Part shown: positions 1 through 9,181 of the stretch, one piece after another
Numbering within the stretch: position 1 is the stretch's first letter
Layout of the letters: every line of letters begins with the position of its first letter
Origin: Chitinophagaceae bacterium
GTDB lineage: Bacteria > Bacteroidota > Bacteroidia > Chitinophagales > Chitinophagaceae
DNA: 33,208 bases
Assembly: GCA_020437365.1 (NCBI GenBank)
Contig: JAGQWM010000028.1
Span: 1-33,208 of the forward strand
Reading direction: 5' to 3'
The notes under the pieces: model-generated
Databases searched by the model: none
Told to the model about the DNA's origin: nothing
What the model saw: only the letters and a program-made list of their open reading frames with translations
Translations under genes and position numbers: made by a program

Positions 1-2
1 AT

Positions 3-1226
3 ATAAAACATGCCGATAAATTTGGCATCCAGGCTAGCGGTTCACCCGATTTTGATGCCGTCATAAAAAGAAGCCGCGGCGTAGCCGATAAAATGAGTAA
101 GGGTGTTCAGTTCCTGATGAAGAAAAATAAAATTGACGTTATCAATGGTTTTGGAAAATTAACTGGCAAAGGAAAACTATCTGTAACAGATAAAGATGGC
201 AAAGCCCAATCAGTAGAAGCAAAACATATCATTGTGGCAACAGGTGGCCGTAGCCGTGAGTTACCTTCTATGAAAATTGACGGTAAAAAAATTATTGGTT
301 ACCGCGAAGCCATGATTTTACCTGAAATGCCTAAATCCATGATTATTGTCGGTAGTGGTGCTATCGGTGTTGAGTTTGCTTATTTTTATAATAGTATGGG
401 TACGAAAGTTACCATTGTAGAATTTATGCCAAGAATAGTACCGGTTGAAGATGAAGAAATTTCAAAAGAACTGGAAAAGAATTATAAAAAAGCCGGCATA
501 GCCATAATGACAAGTAGTGAAGTTACGGCTGTTGACACCTCCGGCGCAGGTGTAAAAGCCACTGTAAAAGCAGCGAATGGCGAATCCGTTTTGGAAGCCG
601 ATGTGTTGTTAAGTGCTGTTGGCGTAGCCGCCAATATAGAAGGAATAGGGCTGGAAGAATTAGGAATCAAAACAGAAAAAGGGAAAATTCTTGTCGATAA
701 ATTCGGCCAAACAAATGTTCCGGGTATTTATGCCATTGGTGATTGTTCACCCGGACAAGCCTTGGCTCATGTAGCCAGTAAAGAAGGAATTGTTTGTGTA
801 GAATCAATCGCTTTTAATGAAAAAAAATATGCTCACCAACCGGAGCCTTTGGATTATAATAATGTGCCCGGTTGTACTTATTGCGTACCGGAAATAGCTT
901 CTGTCGGTTATACAGAAAAGCAAGCCATTGAGCAAGGTTATGAAGTGAAAGTGGGAAAATTTCCATTGAGTGCCAGTGGAAAAGCTTCGGCTGCGGGACA
1001 TACAGAAGGTTTTATCAAAGTAGTATTTGATGCCAAGTATGGCGAATGGTTAGGTACACACATGATTGGCTATAATGTAACAGAATTGATTGCAGAAACG
1101 GTAACAGCCCGCAAATTAGAAACGACTTATCATGAAGTGTTGAATGCCATTCATCCGCATCCAACCATTAGTGAAAGTGTGAAAGATGCCATTGAAGTAG
1201 CTTATGACGAAGCGATACATTTATAA
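3..1226 (+). CDS. lpdA: Dihydrolipoyl dehydrogenase (E3), 5'-truncated by window edge
   Basis: FAD-dependent oxidoreductase that reoxidises the lipoamide of 2-oxoacid dehydrogenase complexes using NAD+. The reading frame is open from base 3, so the N-terminal FAD-binding region and the redox-active Cys pair lie outside the window; about 407 residues remain. Visible are the NAD-binding glycine motif (IIVGSGAIGVEFA), the second FAD contact (GIYAIGDC) and the C-terminal dimerisation domain ending in HPHPTISE, which carries the catalytic His of this family. An internal ATG at 93 is not the true start, because the residues before it (HADKFGIQASGSPDFDAV) continue normal family sequence. A strong hairpin terminator follows 24 bp after the stop. 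No E1 or E2 gene is visible downstream, so the gene is probably monocistronic or last in its unit. Confidence 0.96.
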   Translation: MKHADKFGIQASGSPDFDAVIKRSRGVADKMSKGVQFLMKKNKIDVINGFGKLTGKGKLSVTDKDGKAQSVEAKHIIVATGGRSRELPSMKIDGKKIIGYREAMILPEMPKSMIIVGSGAIGVEFAYFYNSMGTKVTIVEFMPRIVPVEDEEISKELEKNYKKAGIAIMTSSEVTAVDTSGAGVKATVKAANGESVLEADVLLSAVGVAANIEGIGLEELGIKTEKGKILVDKFGQTNVPGIYAIGDCSPGQALAHVASKEGIVCVESIAFNEKKYAHQPEPLDYNNVPGCTYCVPEIASVGYTEKQAIEQGYEVKVGKFPLSASGKASAAGHTEGFIKVVFDAKYGEWLGTHMIGYNVTELIAETVTARKLETTYHEVLNAIHPHPTISESVKDAIEVAYDEAIHL

Positions 1227-1249
1227 AAAACAACTACTCTATAAACATG

Positions 1250-1277
1250 AAAAGGCAAGTTGTGTAACTTGCCTTTT
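1250..1277. terminator. Bidirectional intrinsic terminator
   Basis: A perfect 12-bp stem (AAAAGGCAAGTT / AACTTGCCTTTT) with a GTGT loop. It has T-rich flanks on both strands and lies between the convergent lpdA and lipoprotein genes. Confidence 0.9.
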
Positions 1278-1297
1278 TCTTTATAGAATCCTTTCCA

Positions 1298-2074
1298 TCA
1301 ATATTTAAATTTGAATTCCAGTTTTTCAGGATGTTCAAAAAAATCTTCCAGGCTGGTTTTGATAGTCAGTTTTTTACCATCTTCAGAAAGTTTGACATTT
1401 TCACCTTTTACTTTCCGTGCTTTTCGGGGCAAATTAATAATCAAAGTATAAGAGATAGGCAAACCCATAGCTGTTCCTTTTTTCATCATCTGCAAATACT
1501 TATCGTCGCCAATGGTTTTATATTTTTCTTTATCCAGGCTGCGTTCAATTTTATGCTTTGAAAATGAAAAATTGAAGTAATCTTCGATATATGATGGCTT
1601 GGACATTTCACCAAGATCAGGCATGTCCATACCTTTTCCCATATCGGGGATGTTTTTCATTTGTTCTTTCAGGGCACCTCTGCCAATCTTATGAATCAGG
1701 GAATTGAGTTTTTCTATATCATTCAGATTTGAAAAAGGCATAGTAAACTTTGTATCAAAAACATCTTTAGCCATATTTAAATTGATACCAATTTTTCCAT
1801 CTTTAATCAAAGCTTTCTCATCGGCTGTCAACGTTTTCATACTATCAAGAAATAAACCGAGGGAGAATGTAGTGTCAAATTTTTTATCCTCCAGGTCTTT
1901 CATTGCATCCTTTCCACCCATGGCTTTGGCCAGTTTGAAAACTGCTCCCATTTTACTCAACGAACTTATTTCACCGGAACCATCTTTATGAATAGTTATT
2001 TCCTGAATGTTATCGAGGCAGCCGGTCAAAAGAAACAGTGAAGCAGCAAGAATTGAAATGAATAGTTTTTTCAT
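1298..2074 (-). CDS. Uncharacterised lipoprotein, 258 aa
   Basis: The N-terminus is a type II signal peptide with lipobox LTGC (Cys19), so the mature protein should be a lipid-anchored envelope protein. The first mature segment contains an ITIHKDGSGEI pattern, meaning a short beta strand with a DGSG turn. Similar patterns occur in LppM-like lipoproteins, but I cannot establish homology by eye. The rest is Lys- and Met-rich with no catalytic motif that I recognise; a segment near residues 140-165 is rich in Met, Pro and Gly. It faces lpdA across a shared terminator and lies 92 bp downstream of holA on the same strand. Its function is unknown. Confidence 0.85.
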   Translation of the reverse strand: MKKLFISILAASLFLLTGCLDNIQEITIHKDGSGEISSLSKMGAVFKLAKAMGGKDAMKDLEDKKFDTTFSLGLFLDSMKTLTADEKALIKDGKIGINLNMAKDVFDTKFTMPFSNLNDIEKLNSLIHKIGRGALKEQMKNIPDMGKGMDMPDLGEMSKPSYIEDYFNFSFSKHKIERSLDKEKYKTIGDDKYLQMMKKGTAMGLPISYTLIINLPRKARKVKGENVKLSEDGKKLTIKTSLEDFFEHPEKLEFKFKY

Positions 2075-2166
2075 GTAATGATTAATTGAAATTGTGAATT
2101 AGAAATCCGGTTGCAATATAGGGTAAAGAAAAGATTCTTTTTGAAAAGACTATCAAGCTATAAAAA

Positions 2167-3165
2167 TCAGGCGATGATTTTCACCACCATTTCTTTGAGC
2201 AAGTCAGCAGAAGAAGTATTGACATTGCCAATCCCGATCGATTTCAAATTGTATTGATGCAGCAGCAACAAAGCATTTTCTACGCCTTCGAAAGTATAGA
2301 GCCTGGCGGCTTTTACATAATCATCTACAAAAAACGGGCTAACGCCAATGGCTGAGGCAATAGCTTTGGGCTGTGCCGTTTCGGCACCAAAAACCATATA
2401 CACTTTACTAAAAAAAACGTACAAGGTTGGCAACACCATTTGAATGGGGCCAGCTTTGGGGTTGGCATCAAAATACTGGATAATCCGGATACATTTGGCC
2501 AGATCTTTATCGGCCAGAGCTCTTTGTAATTCAAAAACATTAAAATCTTTGCTGACGCCGGTATAGTTTTCAATATCCGATTCGGTAATTTTTTTCTTAT
2601 CGGCGAGGTTTAATGTTATTTTATTGATTTCATTTTCTATCCTGGTTAGATTGCTACCAACATGGTCGTTGAGCAATGCCAACCCTTTCGGGGTAATCGT
2701 CAGGCCTTTGGCTTCCAGTAAAGACATGGTCCAATCCGGAATTTTATCATCCCTCAATTTTTTAGTACTGATTAAAACGGCTTTATCTTTTACCAGCTTA
2801 GCGAATTTTGTACGGGCATCCAGTTTTTTGCCTTTATAAGCCACAATAAATAATGTAGTAGTTAAAGGTTTTTCAATATAAGAAGCCAGGTTGTCGATTT
2901 CACGCATTTGCTGCGCTTCTTTCAGAATCACAACTTTGCGATTGCCAAACATAGGATGTTGCTGACAGGTATTGACCACTTCATTCCAGCCCGTATCTTT
3001 TCCGTAATAAATACTGAGGTTAAAATCCTTTTCGCTTTCATTGAGTAACTGTTTTTCAGCATACATTACTGCTTTATCGATAAAATACTCCTCCTCGCCT
3101 TCTAACCAATAGACAGGTTGAAAAGAATTTTTCCGCCAATCATTGATAATTTTTTCAGTACTCAT
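2167..3165 (-). CDS. holA: DNA polymerase III subunit delta
   Basis: Delta is the clamp-loader subunit that opens the beta sliding clamp so it can be loaded on DNA. The 332-residue length is normal for the family. The N-terminal part (FQPVYWLEGEEEYFIDKAV) matches the start of the degenerate AAA+ fold of HolA. It is followed by the typical VVILKEAQQM and L-sheet segments, a middle lid domain (LNDHVGSNLTRIENEINKI) and the C-terminal helical collar domain. The ATG at 3165 immediately precedes the conserved N-terminus. It is transcribed toward the lipoprotein gene and is divergent from the coiled-coil gene at 3373, with 207 bp between them that hold the promoters. I saw no clear consensus promoter there. 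Confidence 0.93.
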   Translation of the reverse strand: MSTEKIINDWRKNSFQPVYWLEGEEEYFIDKAVMYAEKQLLNESEKDFNLSIYYGKDTGWNEVVNTCQQHPMFGNRKVVILKEAQQMREIDNLASYIEKPLTTTLFIVAYKGKKLDARTKFAKLVKDKAVLISTKKLRDDKIPDWTMSLLEAKGLTITPKGLALLNDHVGSNLTRIENEINKITLNLADKKKITESDIENYTGVSKDFNVFELQRALADKDLAKCIRIIQYFDANPKAGPIQMVLPTLYVFFSKVYMVFGAETAQPKAIASAIGVSPFFVDDYVKAARLYTFEGVENALLLLHQYNLKSIGIGNVNTSSADLLKEMVVKIIA

Positions 3166-3372
3166 AAGCCGCTAAGTTACAGGGTTTCAGATTGGGTTAT
3201 TTGACAAAAAAATCCACAAACTCGAAGGTGTAAAAATAGTTTTGGCACGGTTTTCGAATTTTGCAGCACGAAATACAGTTTTTTAACAGGAAATAATCAA
3301 AATAATTGGGAAAGGCTTTTACCTTGCACTTGTTTTGATAAATCCAATTCGTTTAACAAACAAATTCCTATT

Positions 3373-4344
3373 ATGACTAATACAAATTATCCAAAAGCCA
3401 CAACAACGGCTCCGGCAAGTTCTCCCAAAAAAAACAATACAAAAAACATCATTATCGCAGTTTTGGCCGCAGGCCTGATTGGTTCATGGGGTTTTCTTTT
3501 ATGGGGCAAAAACAAATCAGATGCAAAGATTGAACAACAACAATCTCAAATTTCTTCACTGGATTCTGCCAAAACAGACATTCATCGTGAATTCGATAAT
3601 GCATTGGCCCGTTTAGACTCAGTAACTGGTGCCAACAATAACTTAGAAGGCAAACTAACTGCCAGCGAAAAAGAAATCGATGCTAAAAAAGCTGAAATCA
3701 GAAAAATTCTGAACGATAAAAATGCGACACAATCACAGCTGAATAAAGCCCGGAAAATGATTGCTGAGTTGAATACAAAAATCACCAGCATGGAAGAAGA
3801 AATCACAAGGTTGAATGGTGAAAATCAGCAATTGACCGCCGACAATGCTACGCTGACACAGGAAAAAACAGACCTGCAGACAAATTTAGCTTCTTCTAAA
3901 TCGGTCAACGACAGCCTGACAAAAACCGTAGATGTAGCTTCTACTTTCATGGCATCTAATATTCAGATTACGCCGATTAATGAAAGAAAAAACGGCAAAG
4001 AAAAAACAACTACCACGGCCAAAAGAGTGGATAAATTGGTTGTTTCTTTCGATGTTGAAAACAGGATTGCACAATCAGGGCCTACAGATATGTATTTAAT
4101 TGTCACTTCACCGGATGGTAATGTTATCTCCAACGGAAACGTATTGAATACACGCATTGATGGTGATAAAAAATTCACTGCCAAGATTCCGGTCAACTAT
4201 AAACAAGGCACAAGAAAATCAGTTCAATTCCCAATTACACAGGATTCATTTACCACCGGTAATTACAAAATTGAAATCTATCAAAACGGATTCAAAATTG
4301 GTGAAGGAATAAAAAGTTTGAAAAAAGGTGGTTTATTTAGCTAA
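3373..4344 (+). CDS. Membrane-anchored coiled-coil protein of unknown function, 323 aa
   Basis: Three parts are visible. Residues 1-24 form a short Thr/Pro/Lys-rich cytoplasmic tail. One transmembrane helix follows (about 25-45, IIIAVLAAGLIGSWGFLLWG). Residues 50-180 form a long heptad-rich coiled coil in which Leu and Ile alternate with Lys, Glu, Asn and Gln. The C-terminal 130 residues are beta-rich (LVVSFDVENRIAQSGPTDMYLIV, with a later FTTGNYKIEIYQNGFKIGEG) and resemble a small beta-sandwich facing the periplasm. This layout suggests a structural or sensing envelope protein, but no family could be named with confidence. The gene is a single unit ending in a strong terminator. Confidence 0.85.
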   Translation: MTNTNYPKATTTAPASSPKKNNTKNIIIAVLAAGLIGSWGFLLWGKNKSDAKIEQQQSQISSLDSAKTDIHREFDNALARLDSVTGANNNLEGKLTASEKEIDAKKAEIRKILNDKNATQSQLNKARKMIAELNTKITSMEEEITRLNGENQQLTADNATLTQEKTDLQTNLASSKSVNDSLTKTVDVASTFMASNIQITPINERKNGKEKTTTTAKRVDKLVVSFDVENRIAQSGPTDMYLIVTSPDGNVISNGNVLNTRIDGDKKFTAKIPVNYKQGTRKSVQFPITQDSFTTGNYKIEIYQNGFKIGEGIKSLKKGGLFS

Positions 4345-4361
4345 TTCAAATTAGCAAGTTT

Positions 4362-4401
4362 AAAAAAAAACATCCCGGCTTTTTGACGGGATGTTTTTTT
4401 T
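4362..4401. terminator. Bidirectional intrinsic terminator
   Basis: Stem CATCCCG / CGGGATG, extended by A-tract/T-tract pairing, with a 9-nt loop and 8 or more T on each side. It lies between the convergent coiled-coil and TonB-receptor genes. Confidence 0.92.
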
Positions 4402-4422
4402 ATGTAGTAATGCATCGATTAA

Positions 4423-7404
4423 TTAAAGATTGAATCCATAACTCATATAGTACAGTCCGCCAACATAAGGGCTACCGTAACCGGTTCTGGCATAGTAATT
4501 CAGCACATTGGTACCGCCAATGCGGAAAGTGCTCTTGGTGCCTTTGGGCCGGAAAGAAATTTGTGCATCTAACCAACCAAACGCCGGTAATGTGCCGGTA
4601 ACAAAAGTGCCTTCATAATAGTTTTTGTCCTGCCATTTATAAACGACATTGAAACCTACGTTATGACAAACATTATCATTTCTCAAGCCAAGATTGAAAC
4701 GGTACTTCGGCGCATTGAAAAAAGTAACTTGGCCGGCCGGTACATTCTGTAGATTATCTGAAAATATATTTCCATACAGATAATAATTCTTATAGGCCCG
4801 GTAGTTAATACCAATACCCCAACCAGTTGATTTCACTGAATTTTCAGAGTTCTGTACATAAGAATAATTATTAGAAGAGAAAGCAGAATACACACCAATT
4901 TTATATCCATTTTGTGATTGAACAACTGCTTTGCTCAATAAAAAGTCGTGATAATTACTGAAATAGAAATACGCATCAATCAGCATTCTATCAGATAAAA
5001 TTCCTTTATATCCAATTTCATAAGACTTAACAACTTCCGGTTTTACGGGTTTATATACTGCTTCCACCAATCGGTTTGAATCGGCCGGTGAACCATTTCT
5101 GTACCCTGTTCCGCCGGTATTAAAAACACTTTCTGCTGTATAGGCTTTATATCCAGGTGTTGTCAAATTAAAATACGTTTGAAATTCCGGTAAGCAACCA
5201 ATCAAGTAATTGCTTCTGTCGCCACCAAGCGGCAAACTGATATATTGATTCTGATTGGAAGGAAACCGATAGGATGACTGATAAGAAACCCGGATATTAT
5301 TATTCTTGGCAACTTTTACAACAGCCGCAATTCTAGGTGTGAATTTTCCATCAAAATTGGTTTGTTTATCAAATCGACCGGAAGCCGTTATGGTCAAAAC
5401 GTCATTCAGCAATTTCTTTTCTGCTTGTAAATAAACACCTGTTTCATTGACTTTAATCGGGGCCAATGTATCAGCAAAAATGGTTCCTTGTGATTTTAAA
5501 ATCCATTGTTTCCAGCTAACGCCGGCAATGATATCTACCACATCCGAAAAATTGGCAATGTCTGAAATATTCAATTGGGTTTCTGCAGCCCACAAATCAG
5601 ATTTATCAAGAAATTTGGAACCGCCGGGTTGGTTTACAGGAGTAGCTTTTATTTGTGCTGCCGCTGTATTGAATCCAATTGAACCCGGCATATACCTGCC
5701 TTGTTCTGCAACGGCACGGCTTCCCTGGTCGAGCATTAATGTAGTGGCCAAACCTTGCGACATTCTTGTTCCTTCAGAAAATGCTAATATATATTGTGGG
5801 AACCATGAACCAGCCATTCCTTGTAAACTGGAAGTATTGACACTTGGTTTCCAGGCTTCATTAATAAATGACCCAACGGCATCACCAATGTAGGAATCGC
5901 CGGCATTTTCCTGTGTTGTGTAAATGCGGGCAAACCAGTTTTTAGATTTCACTTCCAGTTTATGTTGCGCCATTTTGAAATCTTTCAATGAATACCTGTT
6001 GGCACCGGTATAAACAGTAGTTCCGGTTCCGAAATAAGAATTGAAAGATGCTTCGGTTTTGTTATTGATTTTCCAGTGAAACCCTGCATTGATTTTTGCA
6101 TTCAATGTATTGTAATCCACTAAATCTTTTTCATCATAACCGGTACGAGTTACATTGGTATTGGCGCCAAAATAATTCCTTGTCAAGCCAAGATAAAAAG
6201 GAACGTATAATTGGGCAGCCGGTTGTACCTGGGCCGGAAACATGGCTATAAAATTGGCAATTTGTGTATTGGTCGGATACATTGGATTGCCAATAAATGC
6301 GAAATAATTATTAGCAGCCGTTTGCAAATTGAGTGTTCCGCTTGATTGTTGTAAAACGGCACCTACAATGCCTTGTGATAAAAGGCCGGCCAATTGCCCG
6401 ATATTAACACTACGGTCGTCTCCATATACGTTAATACCGTTATAATTCGGGTCTGTCGCTCTTGTGCCCGGCGCTACCGTACTGAGAATACCTATTTGTT
6501 GTTTATTACTATAATCATCTGCCTCCCAATCTGATCCACGAATCAACTCACCGGATAACCGAAATGCAAATTTGTTTTTAATGGTTTGCGCCCAGCGAAA
6601 TGATATATTATTATACGGTGCCGGTTTACGCTGACGGCTATCCGTATGCGAAATACCTTGTTTGATATTGATACTAAATCCTTTGTATTTAAATGGATTT
6701 TTAGAAGTAATTAGAACCGTTCCATTCATACCACCGGAACCATACAATGCAGAAGAAGCACCTGATAAGACTTCAATATTATCAATGTCTAAATCGGTAA
6801 GCCCGACAATAGTACTCACGGAAAAGTTAAGGCCCGGTGCCTGGTTGTCCATTCCATCTACCAATTGATTGAGAAGGGTGTTGCCGCTACTCACAAAACC
6901 ACGGGTGGTAATAGTGCGGAAAGTTAAACTGGCAGTATGCACATCCACACCTTTCAAATTACCAATGGCTTCATACATTGAAGGAGCCGCTACATTTTTA
7001 AGTGTATTGCTACTCAATCTTTCTACGGTTACCGGAGATTCCAGAATTTTTTGTGGCGTTCTTGTTGCAGCAACTACAACTTCCTGCCCCATGGCATTAT
7101 TGACGACAAAATTTACCTGTACCGGTTTACTGGCATCGTTTACAGTTATATCCTGACTGACATAACCAATCGAACTAAATGTCAATACGACGGGCAAACT
7201 TTTTACACTGATTTTAAATTCACCATTGGGATTGGTATAGGTACCTTGCAAAGTGCCTTTCACCGTTACGGAAACAGCATTTACATTTTCTTTCGAATCA
7301 TTATTCTTGACGGTACCTGAGATAATAACATTTTGTGCATTGGTTGTTACAGTTAACAACAAACCACAAATCAAAGTGGTTAAAACGGAATAAATTTTTC
7401 TCAT
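4423..7404 (-). CDS. Orphan TonB-dependent receptor, CarboxypepD_reg-like type
   Basis: Outer-membrane active-transport barrel of 993 residues when started at the ATG at 7404, which opens a clean signal peptide (MRKIYSVLTTLICG...NAQ). The longer frame from 7446 adds 14 non-signal residues and is unlikely. Next come a carboxypeptidase-D-like regulatory beta domain (about 25-105, ISGTVKNNDSKENV...FSSIGYVSQDI), a plug domain (about 110-230, with QLVDGMDNQAPG and IEVLSGASSALYGSGGMNG) and a barrel of about 750 residues ending in an aromatic/beta strand (YYMSYGFNL). No SusD-like partner or ABC transporter is adjacent, so the substrate cannot be inferred. It is divergent from purC and ends at a strong terminator, so it is probably monocistronic. 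Confidence 0.93.
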   Translation of the reverse strand: MRKIYSVLTTLICGLLLTVTTNAQNVIISGTVKNNDSKENVNAVSVTVKGTLQGTYTNPNGEFKISVKSLPVVLTFSSIGYVSQDITVNDASKPVQVNFVVNNAMGQEVVVAATRTPQKILESPVTVERLSSNTLKNVAAPSMYEAIGNLKGVDVHTASLTFRTITTRGFVSSGNTLLNQLVDGMDNQAPGLNFSVSTIVGLTDLDIDNIEVLSGASSALYGSGGMNGTVLITSKNPFKYKGFSINIKQGISHTDSRQRKPAPYNNISFRWAQTIKNKFAFRLSGELIRGSDWEADDYSNKQQIGILSTVAPGTRATDPNYNGINVYGDDRSVNIGQLAGLLSQGIVGAVLQQSSGTLNLQTAANNYFAFIGNPMYPTNTQIANFIAMFPAQVQPAAQLYVPFYLGLTRNYFGANTNVTRTGYDEKDLVDYNTLNAKINAGFHWKINNKTEASFNSYFGTGTTVYTGANRYSLKDFKMAQHKLEVKSKNWFARIYTTQENAGDSYIGDAVGSFINEAWKPSVNTSSLQGMAGSWFPQYILAFSEGTRMSQGLATTLMLDQGSRAVAEQGRYMPGSIGFNTAAAQIKATPVNQPGGSKFLDKSDLWAAETQLNISDIANFSDVVDIIAGVSWKQWILKSQGTIFADTLAPIKVNETGVYLQAEKKLLNDVLTITASGRFDKQTNFDGKFTPRIAAVVKVAKNNNIRVSYQSSYRFPSNQNQYISLPLGGDRSNYLIGCLPEFQTYFNLTTPGYKAYTAESVFNTGGTGYRNGSPADSNRLVEAVYKPVKPEVVKSYEIGYKGILSDRMLIDAYFYFSNYHDFLLSKAVVQSQNGYKIGVYSAFSSNNYSYVQNSENSVKSTGWGIGINYRAYKNYYLYGNIFSDNLQNVPAGQVTFFNAPKYRFNLGLRNDNVCHNVGFNVVYKWQDKNYYEGTFVTGTLPAFGWLDAQISFRPKGTKSTFRIGGTNVLNYYARTGYGSPYVGGLYYMSYGFNL

Positions 7405-7569
7405 TGCTAAGCTTTTAAGTTTTGAATCTGACTGAAAAATACACAATGTCAGTTTTATGTAAAAATATAATTTTTAAGGTTATAAACATGCAGCCAATGG
7501 CTTTACTAAAAAATGGCGAAAAAAAGGAAACTCCGTAGCTTCGCTTTCTCAAAAGTAAAATCTCATTGC

Positions 7570-8499
7570 ATGCAAGCATTTTCTTTTCCGGGGCAGACCG
7601 ATTTTTACCGTGGTAAGGTCAGGGATGTCTATACCATTCAGGACGAATGGTTGGTGATGGTTGCTTCCGACCGTATTTCAGCTTTCGATGTCATTTTGCC
7701 AAAGCCGATTCCTTGTAAAGGGCAGGTCTTGAACCAGATTGCAGCGTATATGTTGCAAGCGACTAAGGATATTTGCCCGAACTGGCTGGCAGCAGTTCCG
7801 GTACCACATGTATCGATTGGGAAAAAATGTGTCCCTTTTAAGATTGAAATGGTTGTCCGCGGCAATTTGACCGGCCATGCCTGGCGAACCTATCAAGCCG
7901 GGAAAAGGTCACTTTGCGGAGCTTCTTTACCGGAAGGAATGAATGAAAATGATTTTTTTGATGAACCCATCATTACCCCCAGCACAAAAGCTGACGAAGG
8001 TCATGATGAAGATATAACTCCGGAAGAAATTATTGCCAAAGGCCTGGCTACGGATTCGGACTGGAAAGAATTATCACACTATGCACTTGCTTTGTTTGAT
8101 AAGGGGAAAAAAATGGCAGCAGAAAGAGGGTTGATTTTGGTAGATACAAAATATGAATTTGGAAAAATCGGGGATAGCATTTACCTGATGGATGAAATTC
8201 ATACGCCGGATTCATCCCGATATTTTTACAAAGAAGGTTTTGAAGAAAGACAACGCAATGGTGAAAGACAAAAACAATTGAGTAAAGAATTTGTGAGAGA
8301 ATGGCTTTTGCAAAATGATTTTATGGGCAAAGAAGGGCAAACCGTTCCGGCTATGAATGACGATTGGATACAGACCATTTCAAATCGATACATTGAGCTC
8401 TATGAAAAAATTATCGGTGAAAAATTCCTTCCCGTACAGCTTTCTGAGCAAGATGTCTATACTAAAATAACTGAAAGCTTAGAGAAGTTGCAAGCATAA
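7570..8499 (+). CDS. purC: Phosphoribosylaminoimidazole-succinocarboxamide synthase (SAICAR synthetase)
   Basis: Purine biosynthesis enzyme that joins CAIR and aspartate using ATP. The start is set at the ATG at 7570 ([21 protein letters not shown]), giving 309 residues, the usual length for the Bacteroidota form. The frame is open to an upstream ATG at 7513, but those 19 Lys/Arg-rich residues do not fit the family. Visible signature motifs are GKVRDVY (nucleotide binding), [42 protein letters not shown] and [12 protein letters not shown]. It is divergent from the TonB receptor and followed by a probable terminator. Confidence 0.97.
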   Translation: MQAFSFPGQTDFYRGKVRDVYTIQDEWLVMVASDRISAFDVILPKPIPCKGQVLNQIAAYMLQATKDICPNWLAAVPVPHVSIGKKCVPFKIEMVVRGNLTGHAWRTYQAGKRSLCGASLPEGMNENDFFDEPIITPSTKADEGHDEDITPEEIIAKGLATDSDWKELSHYALALFDKGKKMAAERGLILVDTKYEFGKIGDSIYLMDEIHTPDSSRYFYKEGFEERQRNGERQKQLSKEFVREWLLQNDFMGKEGQTVPAMNDDWIQTISNRYIELYEKIIGEKFLPVQLSEQDVYTKITESLEKLQA

Positions 8500-8500
8500 A

Positions 8501-8541
8501 AAAAGCCACCACCCGAAGAAGGCGATGGCTTCTGTTTTTTT
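8501..8541. terminator. Probable bidirectional terminator after purC
   Basis: Imperfect hairpin with arms AAGCCA (8503-8508) and TGGCTT (8526-8531). An A-tract precedes it and a run of T follows. It lies between the convergent purC and lipoprotein genes. The inner stem has mismatches. Confidence 0.55.
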
Positions 8542-8547
8542 ATAGGG

Positions 8548-8976
8548 TTATTTTTTAAATAATGTTGACTTTTTGAATACCCGTTTTGTGGTTACTCCTT
8601 TTCCATATACCGGGCAGTAATAATCCAATGCATCTTGTGCTTCATCGTAAGATAACCAATAATCGGTAACGGTTCCCGTAAATACAAAGTCTTCAGAATA
8701 GTTATACATATCTCTTGTACCACGACTGCTGAAGTCGCCATAAACAATAGTGCCTTCATAAGGTTTGTAACCGGCATAAGACCTGACAATGGTATAACCG
8801 TAATAGGTTTCTACAACATAATAACTGCAATAGGTATCGCTGTAAACGACTTCGCCTTGCTCTTTGTCTAACCAATAATTATGGTGATCTGTATAGATTG
8901 TAGAATCCTGATAACAACTTGTCAATAAAACCATCGTCAATAAAAAGGAAGTGGTTAATGTAAATATTTTTTTCAT
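8548..8976 (-). CDS. Tyrosine-rich small lipoprotein, 142 aa
   Basis: Lipoprotein signal peptide with lipobox LTSC (Cys21), so the product should be membrane-anchored. The mature part of about 120 residues contains about 21 Tyr, many in pairs (SYYVVETYYGYT, DYYC), and ends in a basic tail (TTKRVFKKSTLFKK). Besides the lipid-anchor Cys there are two further Cys (in TYCSYY and DYYCPVYG) that could form a disulfide. No recognised domain. It stands alone, convergent with purC; upstream lies a 205-bp AT-rich spacer that should hold its promoter. The function is unknown. Confidence 0.82.
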   Translation of the reverse strand: MKKIFTLTTSFLLTMVLLTSCYQDSTIYTDHHNYWLDKEQGEVVYSDTYCSYYVVETYYGYTIVRSYAGYKPYEGTIVYGDFSSRGTRDMYNYSEDFVFTGTVTDYWLSYDEAQDALDYYCPVYGKGVTTKRVFKKSTLFKK

Positions 8977-9047
8977 AGCGTAAATTTTTAATTGTTAGCA
9001 AATTTGTTCATGTAACTAATGATAAGATTGTGCCAAAAACTAAAAAG

Positions 9048-9127
9048 TTGAAATAGGTTTTGTTAAAATCAATCAAAAGAAAACATATTGCTACTACGAA
9101 AAAGAAAATTGATATAAGTTTTGTTAA
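9048..9127. repeat. Spaced direct repeat (2 x 19 bp) in AT-rich spacer
   Basis: Copies at 9048-9066 (TTGAAATAGGTTTTGTTAA) and 9109-9127 (TTGATATAAGTTTTGTTAA) match at 17 of 19 positions, with starts 61 bp apart. The spacer between the lipoprotein start and the hmuV stop otherwise holds no gene. The second copy overlaps a small palindrome (TGTTAAGCTTTTTAACA, 9122-9138). Confidence 0.5.
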
Positions 9128-9181
9128 GCTTTTTAACAGTTCAATTTTCGTTGCAAATACATAAAAAAAGTAAAGCGCAAA

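Noticed and set aside
3166..3372. Promoter candidate TAGTTTTG (3237-3244) upstream of the coiled-coil gene
   Set aside because: It fits the Bacteroidota -7 pattern, but no TTTG lies at the expected distance upstream, so it was not listed.
5447..5893. Plus-strand 148-codon frame inside the orphan TonB receptor gene
   Set aside because: It lies wholly antisense to a well-supported barrel-coding region.
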